Of a DNA stretch of 64,000 bases, positions 10,093-19,895 are shown piece by piece. The notes under the pieces were generated by a model. That model worked only from the letters and a program-made list of their open reading frames with translations. It made no database searches and was not told where the DNA came from. The stretch comes from Amphibalanus amphitrite (lineage: Eukaryota; Arthropoda; Thecostraca; Balanomorpha; Balanidae), in contig NW_024882773.1 of NCBI RefSeq assembly GCF_019059575.1, positions 124,001-188,000 of the forward strand, written 5' to 3'. Every line of letters begins with the position of its first letter. The first letter of the stretch is position 1. The translations under genes and the position numbers were made by a program.

Positions 10093-12732
10093 ATGGAGTG
10101 GCTGCGGCGCGCGCGGAGGCACGTGGCCCGCCGGTGGACGGTGCACCGTCTGCTGGCCAGGTGCGGCGCCGGCGCTCGTCTGGCCATCGACTCGCTGAGC
10201 ATGGCTGACGAGCTGGTCATGGGACTCCCGGCCGCCAAGGTGGCCGAGATGGCCCAGTTTGCGGTGCGCGACGCGCTGGTGTGGCTGCCTGAGTGGCCGC
10301 TGTGGGCCGCGCTGCAGTTCGGCAGGAGCGCCGCCGTCCGGGAGTCGGCGGACAGGTGTCCCCGCTGCACGCCGGCCACCCCGCTTCGCGTACTGCACAT
10401 CGGCCGGTCGGGCAGCAGCGCCGAGGGACTGGCCGATATATTTCAGGATGTGTCCAGTTCGTCCGACTATGATCTCATGTACGAGCTGGGCGGAGATTTC
10501 CGATGGATGGACAGACCGCTGGTGCCACCGGGCGAGGAGCCGGACTGCATCAGTGTGCAGGACGCGCCGCAGCTGTGGGCCAGACCCACCGACAGTCCGG
10601 CCTTTGTCACGCTGCACTGGGCCCGCACGGTCGAGTGTGAGCACGAGTCGGCGCTGCTGGCGCTGCCCGCCCAGGAGGTGCGCCGAATGATGTCGGAGTT
10701 CTGTCATGCTCTGAGACCCCGCAGCACCATCGACACCCCCGGACCGGCCGTCAACGCGCAGCGGCCTGAGGACAGACACGGCGGAATGGACCACGTGCCC
10801 TGTCTGAGACTGCCCGTGTGGCCCGGGAGGGAGGCGTTCCTCTCGCGCCGCCGAGTGCACGAGTTCCCCTCTGCGGCGGCGCGCCAGGAGCTCTGCCAGT
10901 TTGGCGTGCACCTGGTGCCCACCGGCCGGGAGGGCAGCGCCACAGAGCTGTACGAGTGGCGCCTCTCCTTCTCCCGCGCCGAGGTGGTGGCCATTCACCA
11001 GCTGACGGTCACTCAGCGAGCCGTGGTAAAGGCCGTGAAGAGGATGAAGAACTACATGAGGGAAGGCGGGGCGACCCCGTCGCTGAAATCCTACTACCTC
11101 AAGACGGCGGCGCTGTGGCTGGCGCAGGACCGGCCGGCCGGCAGCTGGACGGGCGTGGTGGACGGCGTGGCCACGATCCTAGACTGGCTGCAACAGCACA
11201 TCGCCGCCGGCAGTCTGCCCTGCTTCTTCTGGCCCGACATCGACCTGTTGTCCCTCGTCACCATTGAAGAGCGGAAGGACATGCTCAAGACAATCACTGC
11301 GATGAAGCGACAGACCACCGCCCTACTGATGGCCTGGTGTGCCGACACGTACTACGAAGTGCGCCTGTTGTTGGAAGAAGGCTCAGCCTGGGGGCCTCTC
11401 CCTCAGCGGCAACTGCGCCTCGTTCTGACGAGGCTGCTGATCTGCCGGGCGGTTATGGACGGTGTGACCAAAAGGACGTCGCTGACGCTACCCAACTGGC
11501 AGACCTGGATGGAGTGTTGTGCTCCACCTCTGCTCCTGTCGTCCGAGCACCAGCTCCTCCAGTGGTACTACCACTGCCGCACGGGGGCGTACCACCAGCA
11601 GTGCTACCTGCTGCAGGCACTGCTGGTGGCCCCCGCTGACATCATGTGCGCCACGCGGCTCACGGCCGTCAGAGGAGGGCTGCACACCTGGGACGCCGCG
11701 CCGCTGGTGGCCACTCTCACAGACAGAGATATGTGCTATCTCACGGGCGATCCGTCCGCGGCGGCCGCCTGGTGCCGCCGCCGGCTGACCGCCGAGCTGG
11801 ACACGCCGCGGGGCCGTGCCGAGCTGGACACGCCGCGGGGCCGCGCTGAGCTGCTGCTGCAGCCCGAGCTGCTGGCTCGGCTCCTCACCGAGACCGTCCC
11901 GGAGAGAAAGGCGTGGCTGGAGAAGAGCGACCGAGAGACGCCTCTGGTGTATGGCGCCCCTCTGCCAACCTGCCAGAAGTACCGTCAGCGCCTTGAAAAA
12001 ATGCTAGCTTGCAGCGAAGGCTTTGTTCCTCACCTGAAGCCTTTGCCCGGTATGGACGAGAACACTGCGATCACAACGACCCGCGTGTGGCAGCTTCGCG
12101 TTCGCCACCTGCTCACCGGTGACCGGTTTGAGAGGCAGTTCTGGGCCGCCATCAGGGGTTCCGTGGGCAGATGGAGGCTGCGGCAGCATGTTTTGGGCGG
12201 CATCACGGCTGGCGAACACCAGACCAGCGAACATGAGAGCCACCGGAGTCAGGAGCGGGGTCCCGACGGGGAGGAGCATCGCTTCGAGAGGTACGTGCTG
12301 AAGGTCGCTGAGCTGGCCGGTCGACAGGCGCTGGAGTTGAAGCAAGCACAAGCAGCGAGTGAGGACGAGTCGCAGGACGATGGGGTCCGGGTGGAGGTGG
12401 TGGACCTTCCTCTGCCGAGGCAGCGTCCATACGGCCAGGAGCAGCGTCCCGCCGGCCAGGAGCAGCGTCTATACGGCCAGGAGCAGCGTCCATACGGCCA
12501 GGAGCAGCGTCCGGCCGGCGGGGAGCAGCGTCCCGCCGGCCAGGAGCCGCTCCCCAGTCGGGAACAGGTGATACGGAGCCGGAGGCTCAAACACACGCTC
12601 GAGCTGATGAAAATGATGGAGAGGCATCAGCAGCAGCTGGACGAGCTCGATCGGCTGGAGCGGGACGGAGCGCTTCATGAACACCAGGAGCAGCAAGATC
12701 ATGACTCACAGAACGAGCTGCCAGAAGAGTGA
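10093..12732 (+). CDS. Mab-21 domain (cGAS-like nucleotidyltransferase) protein
   Basis: This is one open frame of 879 aa, with no sign of introns and a strong start context (GGCGCCATGG). Residues of about 100-440 form a Mab-21 domain: GRSGSSAEG (GS motif near 107), SDYDLMYEL (acids D125 and D127), MDHVPCLRLPVWP (third acid D233), ELYEWRLSFSRAE near 295, then KSYYLKTAALW and CFFWPDIDLL. All three metal-binding acids expected in cGAS-like receptors are present, so it could make a nucleotide signal upon sensing nucleic acid. Many Mab-21 relatives are inactive, so activity is inference. The C-terminal half is not recognised. It carries a 9-residue duplication (nt 11795-11848) and about six QEQRPxG heptads (nt 12420-12545) before a glutamine/histidine-rich coil. 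No AATAAA was seen within 400 bases of the stop. Confidence 0.85.
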   Translation: MEWLRRARRHVARRWTVHRLLARCGAGARLAIDSLSMADELVMGLPAAKVAEMAQFAVRDALVWLPEWPLWAALQFGRSAAVRESADRCPRCTPATPLRVLHIGRSGSSAEGLADIFQDVSSSSDYDLMYELGGDFRWMDRPLVPPGEEPDCISVQDAPQLWARPTDSPAFVTLHWARTVECEHESALLALPAQEVRRMMSEFCHALRPRSTIDTPGPAVNAQRPEDRHGGMDHVPCLRLPVWPGREAFLSRRRVHEFPSAAARQELCQFGVHLVPTGREGSATELYEWRLSFSRAEVVAIHQLTVTQRAVVKAVKRMKNYMREGGATPSLKSYYLKTAALWLAQDRPAGSWTGVVDGVATILDWLQQHIAAGSLPCFFWPDIDLLSLVTIEERKDMLKTITAMKRQTTALLMAWCADTYYEVRLLLEEGSAWGPLPQRQLRLVLTRLLICRAVMDGVTKRTSLTLPNWQTWMECCAPPLLLSSEHQLLQWYYHCRTGAYHQQCYLLQALLVAPADIMCATRLTAVRGGLHTWDAAPLVATLTDRDMCYLTGDPSAAAAWCRRRLTAELDTPRGRAELDTPRGRAELLLQPELLARLLTETVPERKAWLEKSDRETPLVYGAPLPTCQKYRQRLEKMLACSEGFVPHLKPLPGMDENTAITTTRVWQLRVRHLLTGDRFERQFWAAIRGSVGRWRLRQHVLGGITAGEHQTSEHESHRSQERGPDGEEHRFERYVLKVAELAGRQALELKQAQAASEDESQDDGVRVEVVDLPLPRQRPYGQEQRPAGQEQRLYGQEQRPYGQEQRPAGGEQRPAGQEPLPSREQVIRSRRLKHTLELMKMMERHQQQLDELDRLERDGALHEHQEQQDHDSQNELPEE

Positions 12733-13190
12733 TGATACTTATAACCAAAGGAGCGATTAGGCTCATTTCGTTCAGTGGAACATATCCTAAATTTAGTCTT
12801 ATCATGTTGGCAAAATTTGATATGCAATACTACAACGAATAGATTTGGACCACGTTTGTACCAGTCTGGACCACTTAGAAATAAGGTTTGCTAGGAAATC
12901 GGTTTCAGGACAATTCACCGTGTCCTGTGACTTGTCTGGCGCCCCATTGGAACTTTTTTCAGGTTCCACAGAAAGTGACAAGAAGTAGATGTCTGCATGA
13001 TTTTAGACCAAACTATCACATACTTGTACCTATTTTTCTTTAAAGCCGTTATAGATATATTTGCTTAGTAGTTATCTACTCATTACTGCTGATCTTTTTA
13101 TGTGATCTTAGAGAAAATATACCACTTCTAACATGGGATTTTGAACTGGAATAGCAGTTTCGTAGCTGGAGCTGAGACTAGCACAAATCA
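12733..13190. other. No recognised feature
   Basis: This is the AT-rich 3' flank of the Mab-21 gene. No open frame with domain character and no canonical polyadenylation hexamer was found. Confidence 0.5.
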
Positions 13191-13199
13191 GGCTTTCAC

Positions 13200-14350
13200 G
13201 GCCCAATTAAGATCACCCTAGGCAAAGATATTCCATATCTCGTTCCGAAACTCCCTGTCCTTTTCGGTCGATATCTCCTAAACGGCTGGAGATATCGCCA
13301 CCAACCTTTCAGGACCACTCTGGCCATCAATTTTACACATTGTGACCAAAAATCTTTTGAGAGGCTATGATAGGTTGGCCGCAAATGACGTCAGAATGAC
13401 GTCATGTTCTGTCATTTTCGACCGAAAAAAAGACCTTCGCGAGAAGACCTGTCAGGCCTACAGCTTTGAAGGTACAGAAAAATGATCGAGACATAAAAGG
13501 TGTAAAATTAACAGGACTACAAAACTGCTGTCTCGGATTTTTGAAATTTTTGAGTTTTGACCCCCAAAAATTAAATAAAACATTTTTTGATATATTAGCC
13601 AAAAATTCCAAAAAGTTTTTTGAGTTTCGAAAAAACCGGAATATATGTGATAGTACCTACCGTCTTCTATCTACATACCAAATTTCAGATCGATACCTCG
13701 TTTTTTGGCCAAGTTATAGCGAAAAAAAACTGTTCAAAAATGATGACGTCAAATTTTCAAACTCAATTTTTGGCAATTCTAGACCTCGTAGAGCAAAACA
13801 AAGACCACTGTTAGACTCCCCGGGACGAGTTGCATCGAATCGATACCCCTTTTATGCAAAAATATTAACTTTGAAATTTGACCTAATTTGACCTGACCTT
13901 GACCTGACCTTCACCAAAACGTGACATAGGCTGGCCCCAAAGGCTGCCTAACCCACATAATCGCATTTGTCATGTAAAATGGACCATAAAACATGTATCA
14001 CACGACACTTTCATATTGTGACCCCGGTGACCTGACCTCGCTGTGACCTGACCTGGTATCAGTGACCTCAGATAGCAAAGTATGTGTTTGACGAACAATG
14101 TACCATCGATGGTTTTCAATAAATTACCAATTTACTCGAACACATTTCTTGAAATGCCTGTGAACGGTGAAAATCTGACCTTTGACCTGACCTGTGACGT
14201 CATCGGTTTGACCTAGGTCAATGAAATTTGGTCACAAGCTAGTTCCGGGGGGGGGCTATCGAACGCCGTTTGAATTTTGAAAATCGGCCGGTAACTTTCC
14301 GAGATCTTAGGGGGGGCCGAAACGCCCCCCCCCCCCTACGAGTGGTAGGG
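13200..14350. repeat. AGGTCA-rich dispersed repeat with C/G hairpin end
   Basis: The region contains numerous TGACCT/AGGTCA hexamers (for example TTGACCTGACCTTGACCTGA near 13890) and ends in a hairpin GGGGGGCCGAAACGCCCCCC near 14305-14335. The composition is shared with the TTAA elements at 17.6, 26.7 and 28.5 kb, but I found no matching left terminus or duplication here. Open frames inside are incidental. Confidence 0.55.
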
Positions 14351-14959
14351 TCCGCCGGTAGCCCTAAGGGGCACGGGATAACTCATAGCGCCTTGTCTGA
14401 ATGACAATAAACCAATACAAACACGGCTGCGGCCGCCGCCACGGCACAGCTCACCAGCAGTTGAAGTCGCTGCTCGCTCACCGCTCCTCTCCAGAGATCG
14501 AAATAGAAGACAGAAGATACAGGCCGAGGAAAAAATGAAAATGATATCTAAGCTCGAGTGAAGCTCTTTGATGTTGTTAAAAGTTTTGAACTTTAAGTGG
14601 CGCTGCCATACCGTCACTGCTGCTGAGACCCTCGCCATAAATTATAATGTCACGCTGCTGCTTTGCAGAGAGTTGTCTCAAGTCCGTTTTATAATTTCTT
14701 GTATGTTTTTTTTTTTTGCTGTTAAGTACAACGTTAATAACCACAGTGACTACAGCGCAGCTAAGAAACACAACACAAGGAGACTGCAACGCAAGACTTG
14801 AATTTTGAGCTATTAAGAAAAATGCTGTCTTTCTTCGCACTGATCTAATGCTAGAGGCCTAAGGACAATTTGATTTAGGCGCCTTTCATCGTCATCATTA
14901 CAAACAAGTTGCACAACACAAAGAGACTGGAAAGCTGTTGGCAAGCAAAATTAAAGGTA

Positions 14960-15600
14960 GACTGCAACGTCGCTAAAGATGTAAACAAAGACTGCAGCAC
15001 CACTAAGAAACATAACCACAGAGACTGCAGCGTCACTAAGAAACATAACACACAGAGACTGCAACGCCACTAAGAAACATAACCCACAAAGATTGCAACG
15101 CCACTAAGAAACATAATACACAAAGACTGCAACGCCACAAAGAAACATAACACACAGAGACTGCAACGTCACTAAGAAACATAACACACAGAGACTGCAG
15201 CTCTGCTAAGAAACATAACACACAAAGACTGCAGCGCCACTAAGAAACATAACACACAAAGACTGCAACGCCACTAAGAAACATAACCACAGAGACTGCA
15301 ACGTCACTAAGAAACATAACACACAAAGACTGCAACGCCGCTAAGAAACATAACACAAGGAGAGTGCAGTGCCGCTAAACACATAATCACAAACAGACCG
15401 CAACGCTGCCACTACCAGCAAGCATAGCATAGAGAGACTGCAGTGCTGTCACCGCCAGCATGCATAACATAGAGAGACTGCAGCGCTGCCAAGGAACGAC
15501 ACAAGGAGACTGCCAGCGCTGCTAGCAAACTGAACACAGAGAAACTGCAACGCTGTACAGAAACATAACATAGAGACCGCGACACTAGACCTACTGAAAA
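14960..15600. repeat. 34-bp minisatellite array
   Basis: The unit is about ACTGCAACGCCACTAAGAAA plus CATAACACACAAAG. Copies are close to perfect from about 15000 to 15360 and decay to both sides; a degenerate unit is already present near 14745. The open frames on either strand are translations of the repeat. No conserved spacers exist, so this is not a CRISPR array. Confidence 0.9.
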
Positions 15601-17360
15601 ACAGAATACACAGAGATAGAAAACAATATTTTTTGCTCTTTACAAAACAATATCAAAACAGTAGAAACAAAACATATATATGAAAGCGAGCCATGGCCGC
15701 CGCTCTGTCAGAGCCGAGTTTCACCGGACCGGTTTGCCAGCCGGAGTCACTGCTCGGCTGCGCACTACTACATATAGCGCACTTCGCGCCAAGGAACAAT
15801 ATTATTTACATTCTGCTATCTGAGATGTGTGTGCACTGTGCAGTGTGCACTGTGCCTACTGTCGAACTGACCAGCATCAACACTCCTTCAAAGGTTTATA
15901 TCTGTTTGCACGGGCTCATTGCGAATGGCCGTCGCAAAAACTTTATTGTTTTCATGGTTGTTTCTTTTTTTAAGAGACATCCACCTAGATATCTGGACTG
16001 GGGAAGACGCCTTTCCTCTCCCCCCCCCCCTCCCTCGCCCCGCCTCCAACGCCCATGCGGTCCAGACACCTCACAATTTACGGCGAGGGCAAATCGAGTA
16101 CGATACAATTCGTTGTAGTTTTCCATATCAAATTTTGCCTATGTTTTGAGCCACTGAAGTTTGACAAAGATCGCTTAAAGCGTTTAGAAAATATTGACGA
16201 AACACTGGAGCAAGTTCTGCCTCCCCCCCCCCTCCCCCAGTGCGGATGAAGCTCAGACCTGCCCGATAAACTCGCCAAATCCGACGGAGTCCGTATGCCG
16301 CCGATCAGCCTCGACTCTCGCAGCCGATGGACCCCCCTGCCTGGTGGGGCCGCAGTCACCCGCGCTCAACTCCGACCATCAGCCAGCCCCGGTCAACTTC
16401 GTGTCATGGCACACCCTGCATCCCTGTCCTCACATAAATGCACGTACCAGCCGGATCTTTTCGGAAATGTTGCAGGCCTCACCGGGAATTTCGGGGGGCC
16501 TTGTTTGCTGCGCATTGTCCTACCAGAAGGTCGAAACCGACTATGCTAAATACTTTGTGATGATAGTGTGAGCTCCTACGTGGTTTGACAAGGGGCGCAG
16601 ACCCTGTATCAGGGAGGTGGTTTCATGTTCTGCGGGTCGTTTCGGGTGCAGCGCTACTGAAGGGTTGGCATTGCCGAGGTGCATCGAACGCGCCAATGCA
16701 CATTGGAAATATGTTTGCGATATAGAGCGACGGCGGACCCAGAGACAAAGGCCTCCCCGCAGCGCCCGAAAGCGACCAAAATGTATTTTTCGACAATAAA
16801 ACGAAAACTAAACAACTTTTATTAAGAAAGAAGTGTTTTAATCTGCACAGCAAACGTAATAAATCGAAATCCGATGAGTTTTTGGAATTACAAGAAACTT
16901 TACTTGGGGTATGGCCCCCCGCAGCGTCCAAGACCGCCTTCCCGGATCCACTAGTGTACAATTTTATTAGCATAGAACAATCTACTGGCAACAACATAAC
17001 CGAATTCAAAAACTTAGTCATATGGCCTTTTGATGAGATCACCACTTCCGAATATACATTGTTATCAATTTGAGTCAGGGAATTAGGTACCGCATGTTGT
17101 GTTCAAAGTTCTAGGTCAAAATCAAGGTCACGCTCAAAATTGACCTCAAGCTTTACACTTTTTGAGAGAACGTAGGTAGGAGGGTTGATACCGAATTCGC
17201 TTTCAAACGCTTTGAGATATTTTCTAGATATCCAGGTCCCTGTTTGAGATTTATGTATTCACGATGGAAGGCTACGCCAAGGTCAAATCATGCAAGCGTA
17301 TCCTCGGTAGAGGCTGTTATACGGATTCAAGTCAGCCACTATAGCTAGCACAGTCACTTT
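15601..17360. other. No supported gene; C runs and one AATAAA
   Basis: C runs lie near 16020 and 16225. An AATAAA on the plus strand is at 16795-16800. A 126-codon frame at 16194-16571 begins near a splice-acceptor-like CTCCCCCAG (16231-16240), but I recognise no domain in it. I see nothing else. Confidence 0.4.
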
Positions 17361-17637
17361 TGCTATAGGGGAAGCGGGGGTAGCACCGCCATGTGGGAAA
17401 CACCGCCATCCTCTCTATCGGCAAAACTCTGAATTGTACATAAATGTAAACACCCGCCATTTCGGTGTCCGAACGGAAACGGGACGCCGCGTGAGGTAGG
17501 TTTCGCTAAGATTTATTTGATTTTGAGATCGCAATTGCCCATTTTGTGAATTTCAAACCATCGTTGTAATCATTTGGCATGTTTGAGCAGCAAGTAAGTG
17601 GTCATTTCAAGTCAAAATGCCTTGATTTTTACGTTAA

Positions 17638-18824
17638 CCCGCGCCCTGCTGGGGGGGGGGTGTTTGAACACCCCCCCCTGTGGTTTTTCGCGAATATCTC
17701 AAAAACGGCGGCGCGGAGCGCCGCCGTTTTTGGTATACCTTATCATACATCAATTCTACACATGTTGTGAAAATTTCAGACCAAGGTCATTCAAGGTCAG
17801 GTCACCAGGTCACTTGAAGTGACCTCACCTCATAAAAAGTTTCAATGTCTGTCATAGCTACACCGAGTGACCGATCGCTTTGAAACTTTCAGCGATTGCT
17901 AAGAGCAATAGCATGTACAAAATGTATATCTCAGAATTTTGATATCGATGACCTAAGGTCAGGTCAATTTTGCGACCTCCCCATTATAAGTCAATGGGAG
18001 AAAATTGAAATGCGCCTCTTTTGGACGAAAGACATTATAAACACTCCCAAACACTGAATTACAAGTGGTTTAGACACACTGAACATGAAAATGGTGTCCG
18101 TGACCCCTGTTTATGCCCTGAGGTCATCTTAGGTCACGAATAGTATCTAACAGTTTTTCGCAAATAACTTTTGATAGAGGCATGCTAGAGCGATGAAAAC
18201 GCCTTAGATGTGTTCAGCTCGACGATACGGATCGACTGATATGCAACATGACCCTTTCCGGTCAGGTCATGACCTTGACCTGAGGTCAAATTTTCAAGTT
18301 GACCTTTCAAGGTCAAGTTATAGTTCATTCGATGCGTCTTGACGAGAGGAACACGATGCCGGTAAAAGTAAGCTCGTACAAGGCTTGAGTCAAAAGTTAT
18401 TGCAGAAAAACTGTTTCCGAAAAAATCGGCTATTTTTGCAGTTTTTGCCCCCTGCAGGCAAAACCGTTGACGTTAGGTCAAATCTGAGAAAATTACTCAG
18501 AAAGGGCGTTAATAGGGCTATCGAATGCGCTTTTCCGCGGCGCTGTAGCTCTATTGGTTCCCGAGTTATGCGTTGGCTTCTTGGAAATTGTCGACATTCG
18601 ACCTTGAAATCGGCGAAATTTTGCCTTCAATGACCTCTGGTGACCTGACCTTTGACCTGACCAAAAAATTGACTGAAGTGATTTCCTCATTATTTTTGAC
18701 GCTCTTTCGAACGCCGCCTTCCGCGTGTCGCTACGTGGCCCAGGAGCCGAGTTAGAAGGGGGGGTGTTCAAACACCCCCCCCCCAGCAGGGCGTGGAAAT
18801 CCAGGACCCCCAGCCGGGCGCGGG
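17638..18824. mobile_element. TTAA-flanked non-autonomous element, copy 1 (piggyBac-like)
   Basis: It is bounded by TTAA at 17634-17637 and 18825-18828, with inverted termini starting CCCGCGCCC. The termini also share a GGGGTGTTTGAACACCCC-type palindrome just inside. The right end carries an extra inserted copy of the GCC-rich terminal motif. The interior is dense in AGGTCA hexamers and has no coding capacity. TTAA duplication is the mark of piggyBac transposition. It sits inside the TA-flanked element at 17368-19487. Confidence 0.75.
17699..17732. repeat. Perfect GC-rich hairpin in the TTAA element
   Basis: The arms CAAAAACGGCGGCGC and GCGCCGCCGTTTTTG are separated by only a few bases. The hairpin lies inside the left part of the TTAA element, so it is part of a transposon and not a terminator of a gene. 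Confidence 0.7.
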
Positions 18825-19631
18825 TTAAATTTGAGGGCATGAAGTGCTCTTTGTTGAGAAAGGAATTACAGAAGAATCGCGTCCCGGCTTGTTTTGCTGT
18901 CGGGGCGTTGTCGGTCCATGACTGTGAGTGGGGTAACACCGCCATGCTCGGCGGTGCTACCCCAAGGGGTGGCAAAATGGATAAAGCCGCAATGATGATT
19001 CACTCAGCTCGGAGAAGAGCTTTAGTTAGGCCGCAAACGTCGTCTGTTTTTTAACCTCACGTTTGACTTCACTGGATGTTTCGAAATAAACGTGAATTTG
19101 TCATGCTTTGTATGCATATTGTCCGCAACAAACAGTCTGATCTGTGACAAACTAACAACCAATTCTTGTGTGTCTTATATGAGTTTGAGTTACTATTTCA
19201 GACAGCAGTAACGCTTCCAAGGGTGGCTGTCACCGTAAGGCCGATCTGTGGATAACACCGCCATCAGTGGCGGTGCTACCCGCACATTTTTTGGAGGACG
19301 AAAAATGCAGGACTTGTTTTCGACGTCTGTAAAGTAGCGAAATTTTATAATGGAGCGCTGGAAACTATGCCAACATGTAGGAAAACATTCCTACTTTCAC
19401 ATGAATGCAAAAGAGCTTCGTTTTTACTACGCATATCAGCTCGGTGAGCAGAAATGCTTAAGGTGGCGGAGCTCCCCCCGCTTCCCCTACTGGGGCTCTA
19501 AAGGAATGTTTGAAGCAGAAGAGATGCCATATTCTTGATCAGAGGCTACGAATACATCATATAAGACCTAGCATGTGTGAAGGTCATGCAAAGCTATCAA
19601 AGGTCATTCCAGGCCACATAAGGTCAACCTA

Positions 19632-19647
19632 AAACTTGACCTTTTTC
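19632..19647. repeat. Target-site duplication of the LINE, left copy
   Basis: AAACTTGACCTTTTTC is repeated exactly at 26463-26478 at the other end of the LINE. Long duplications of this kind are produced by target-primed reverse transcription. Confidence 0.9.
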
Positions 19648-19895
19648 TTTGTTGTTGTTTTGTTGTTTATTGGGGCTTAAGGGCGCGCCGACTACAAGGT
19701 CATTTTGCGCCCATAACTATATACAAGTAAAGCAAGTGTGTCACGAGAAAACCGACGTAATAAAAGGCTTAAGAAAGCCTAAAAGCTGGTTAAAAAGAGC
19801 AAAGAAGGGTAAAATACTCCAAGCGTATCGTAAAAGACAGCTGACTAGGCGTAAGGACTAGATTAGAATAGACGTATGGACTAGTTGGTTTGGTA

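Larger units (their letters stand above)
17368..19487. mobile_element. TA-flanked inverted-repeat element (outer element)
   Basis: The termini GGGGAAGCGGGGG (17368) and CCCCCGCTTCCCC (ending 19487) are inverted and each is bordered by TA. The similarity continues inward (AGCxCCGCCA). Four copies of a CACCGCCA motif occur inside: 17383, 17400, and two that form hairpins with GGCGGTGCTACCC near 18930-18963 and 19250-19285. No transposase is present, so it is non-autonomous. Without the nested insertion it would be about 0.93 kb. The TA duplication suggests the Tc1/mariner superfamily. Confidence 0.7.

Noticed and set aside
14980-15400. CRISPR-like regular repeats
   Set aside because: Units are directly adjacent at 34 bp with no unique spacers, and the genome is eukaryotic.
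16194-16571. Possible coding exon after CTCCCCCAG
   Set aside because: No recognisable domain, no matching donor or neighbouring exon, and composition typical of this GC-rich region.
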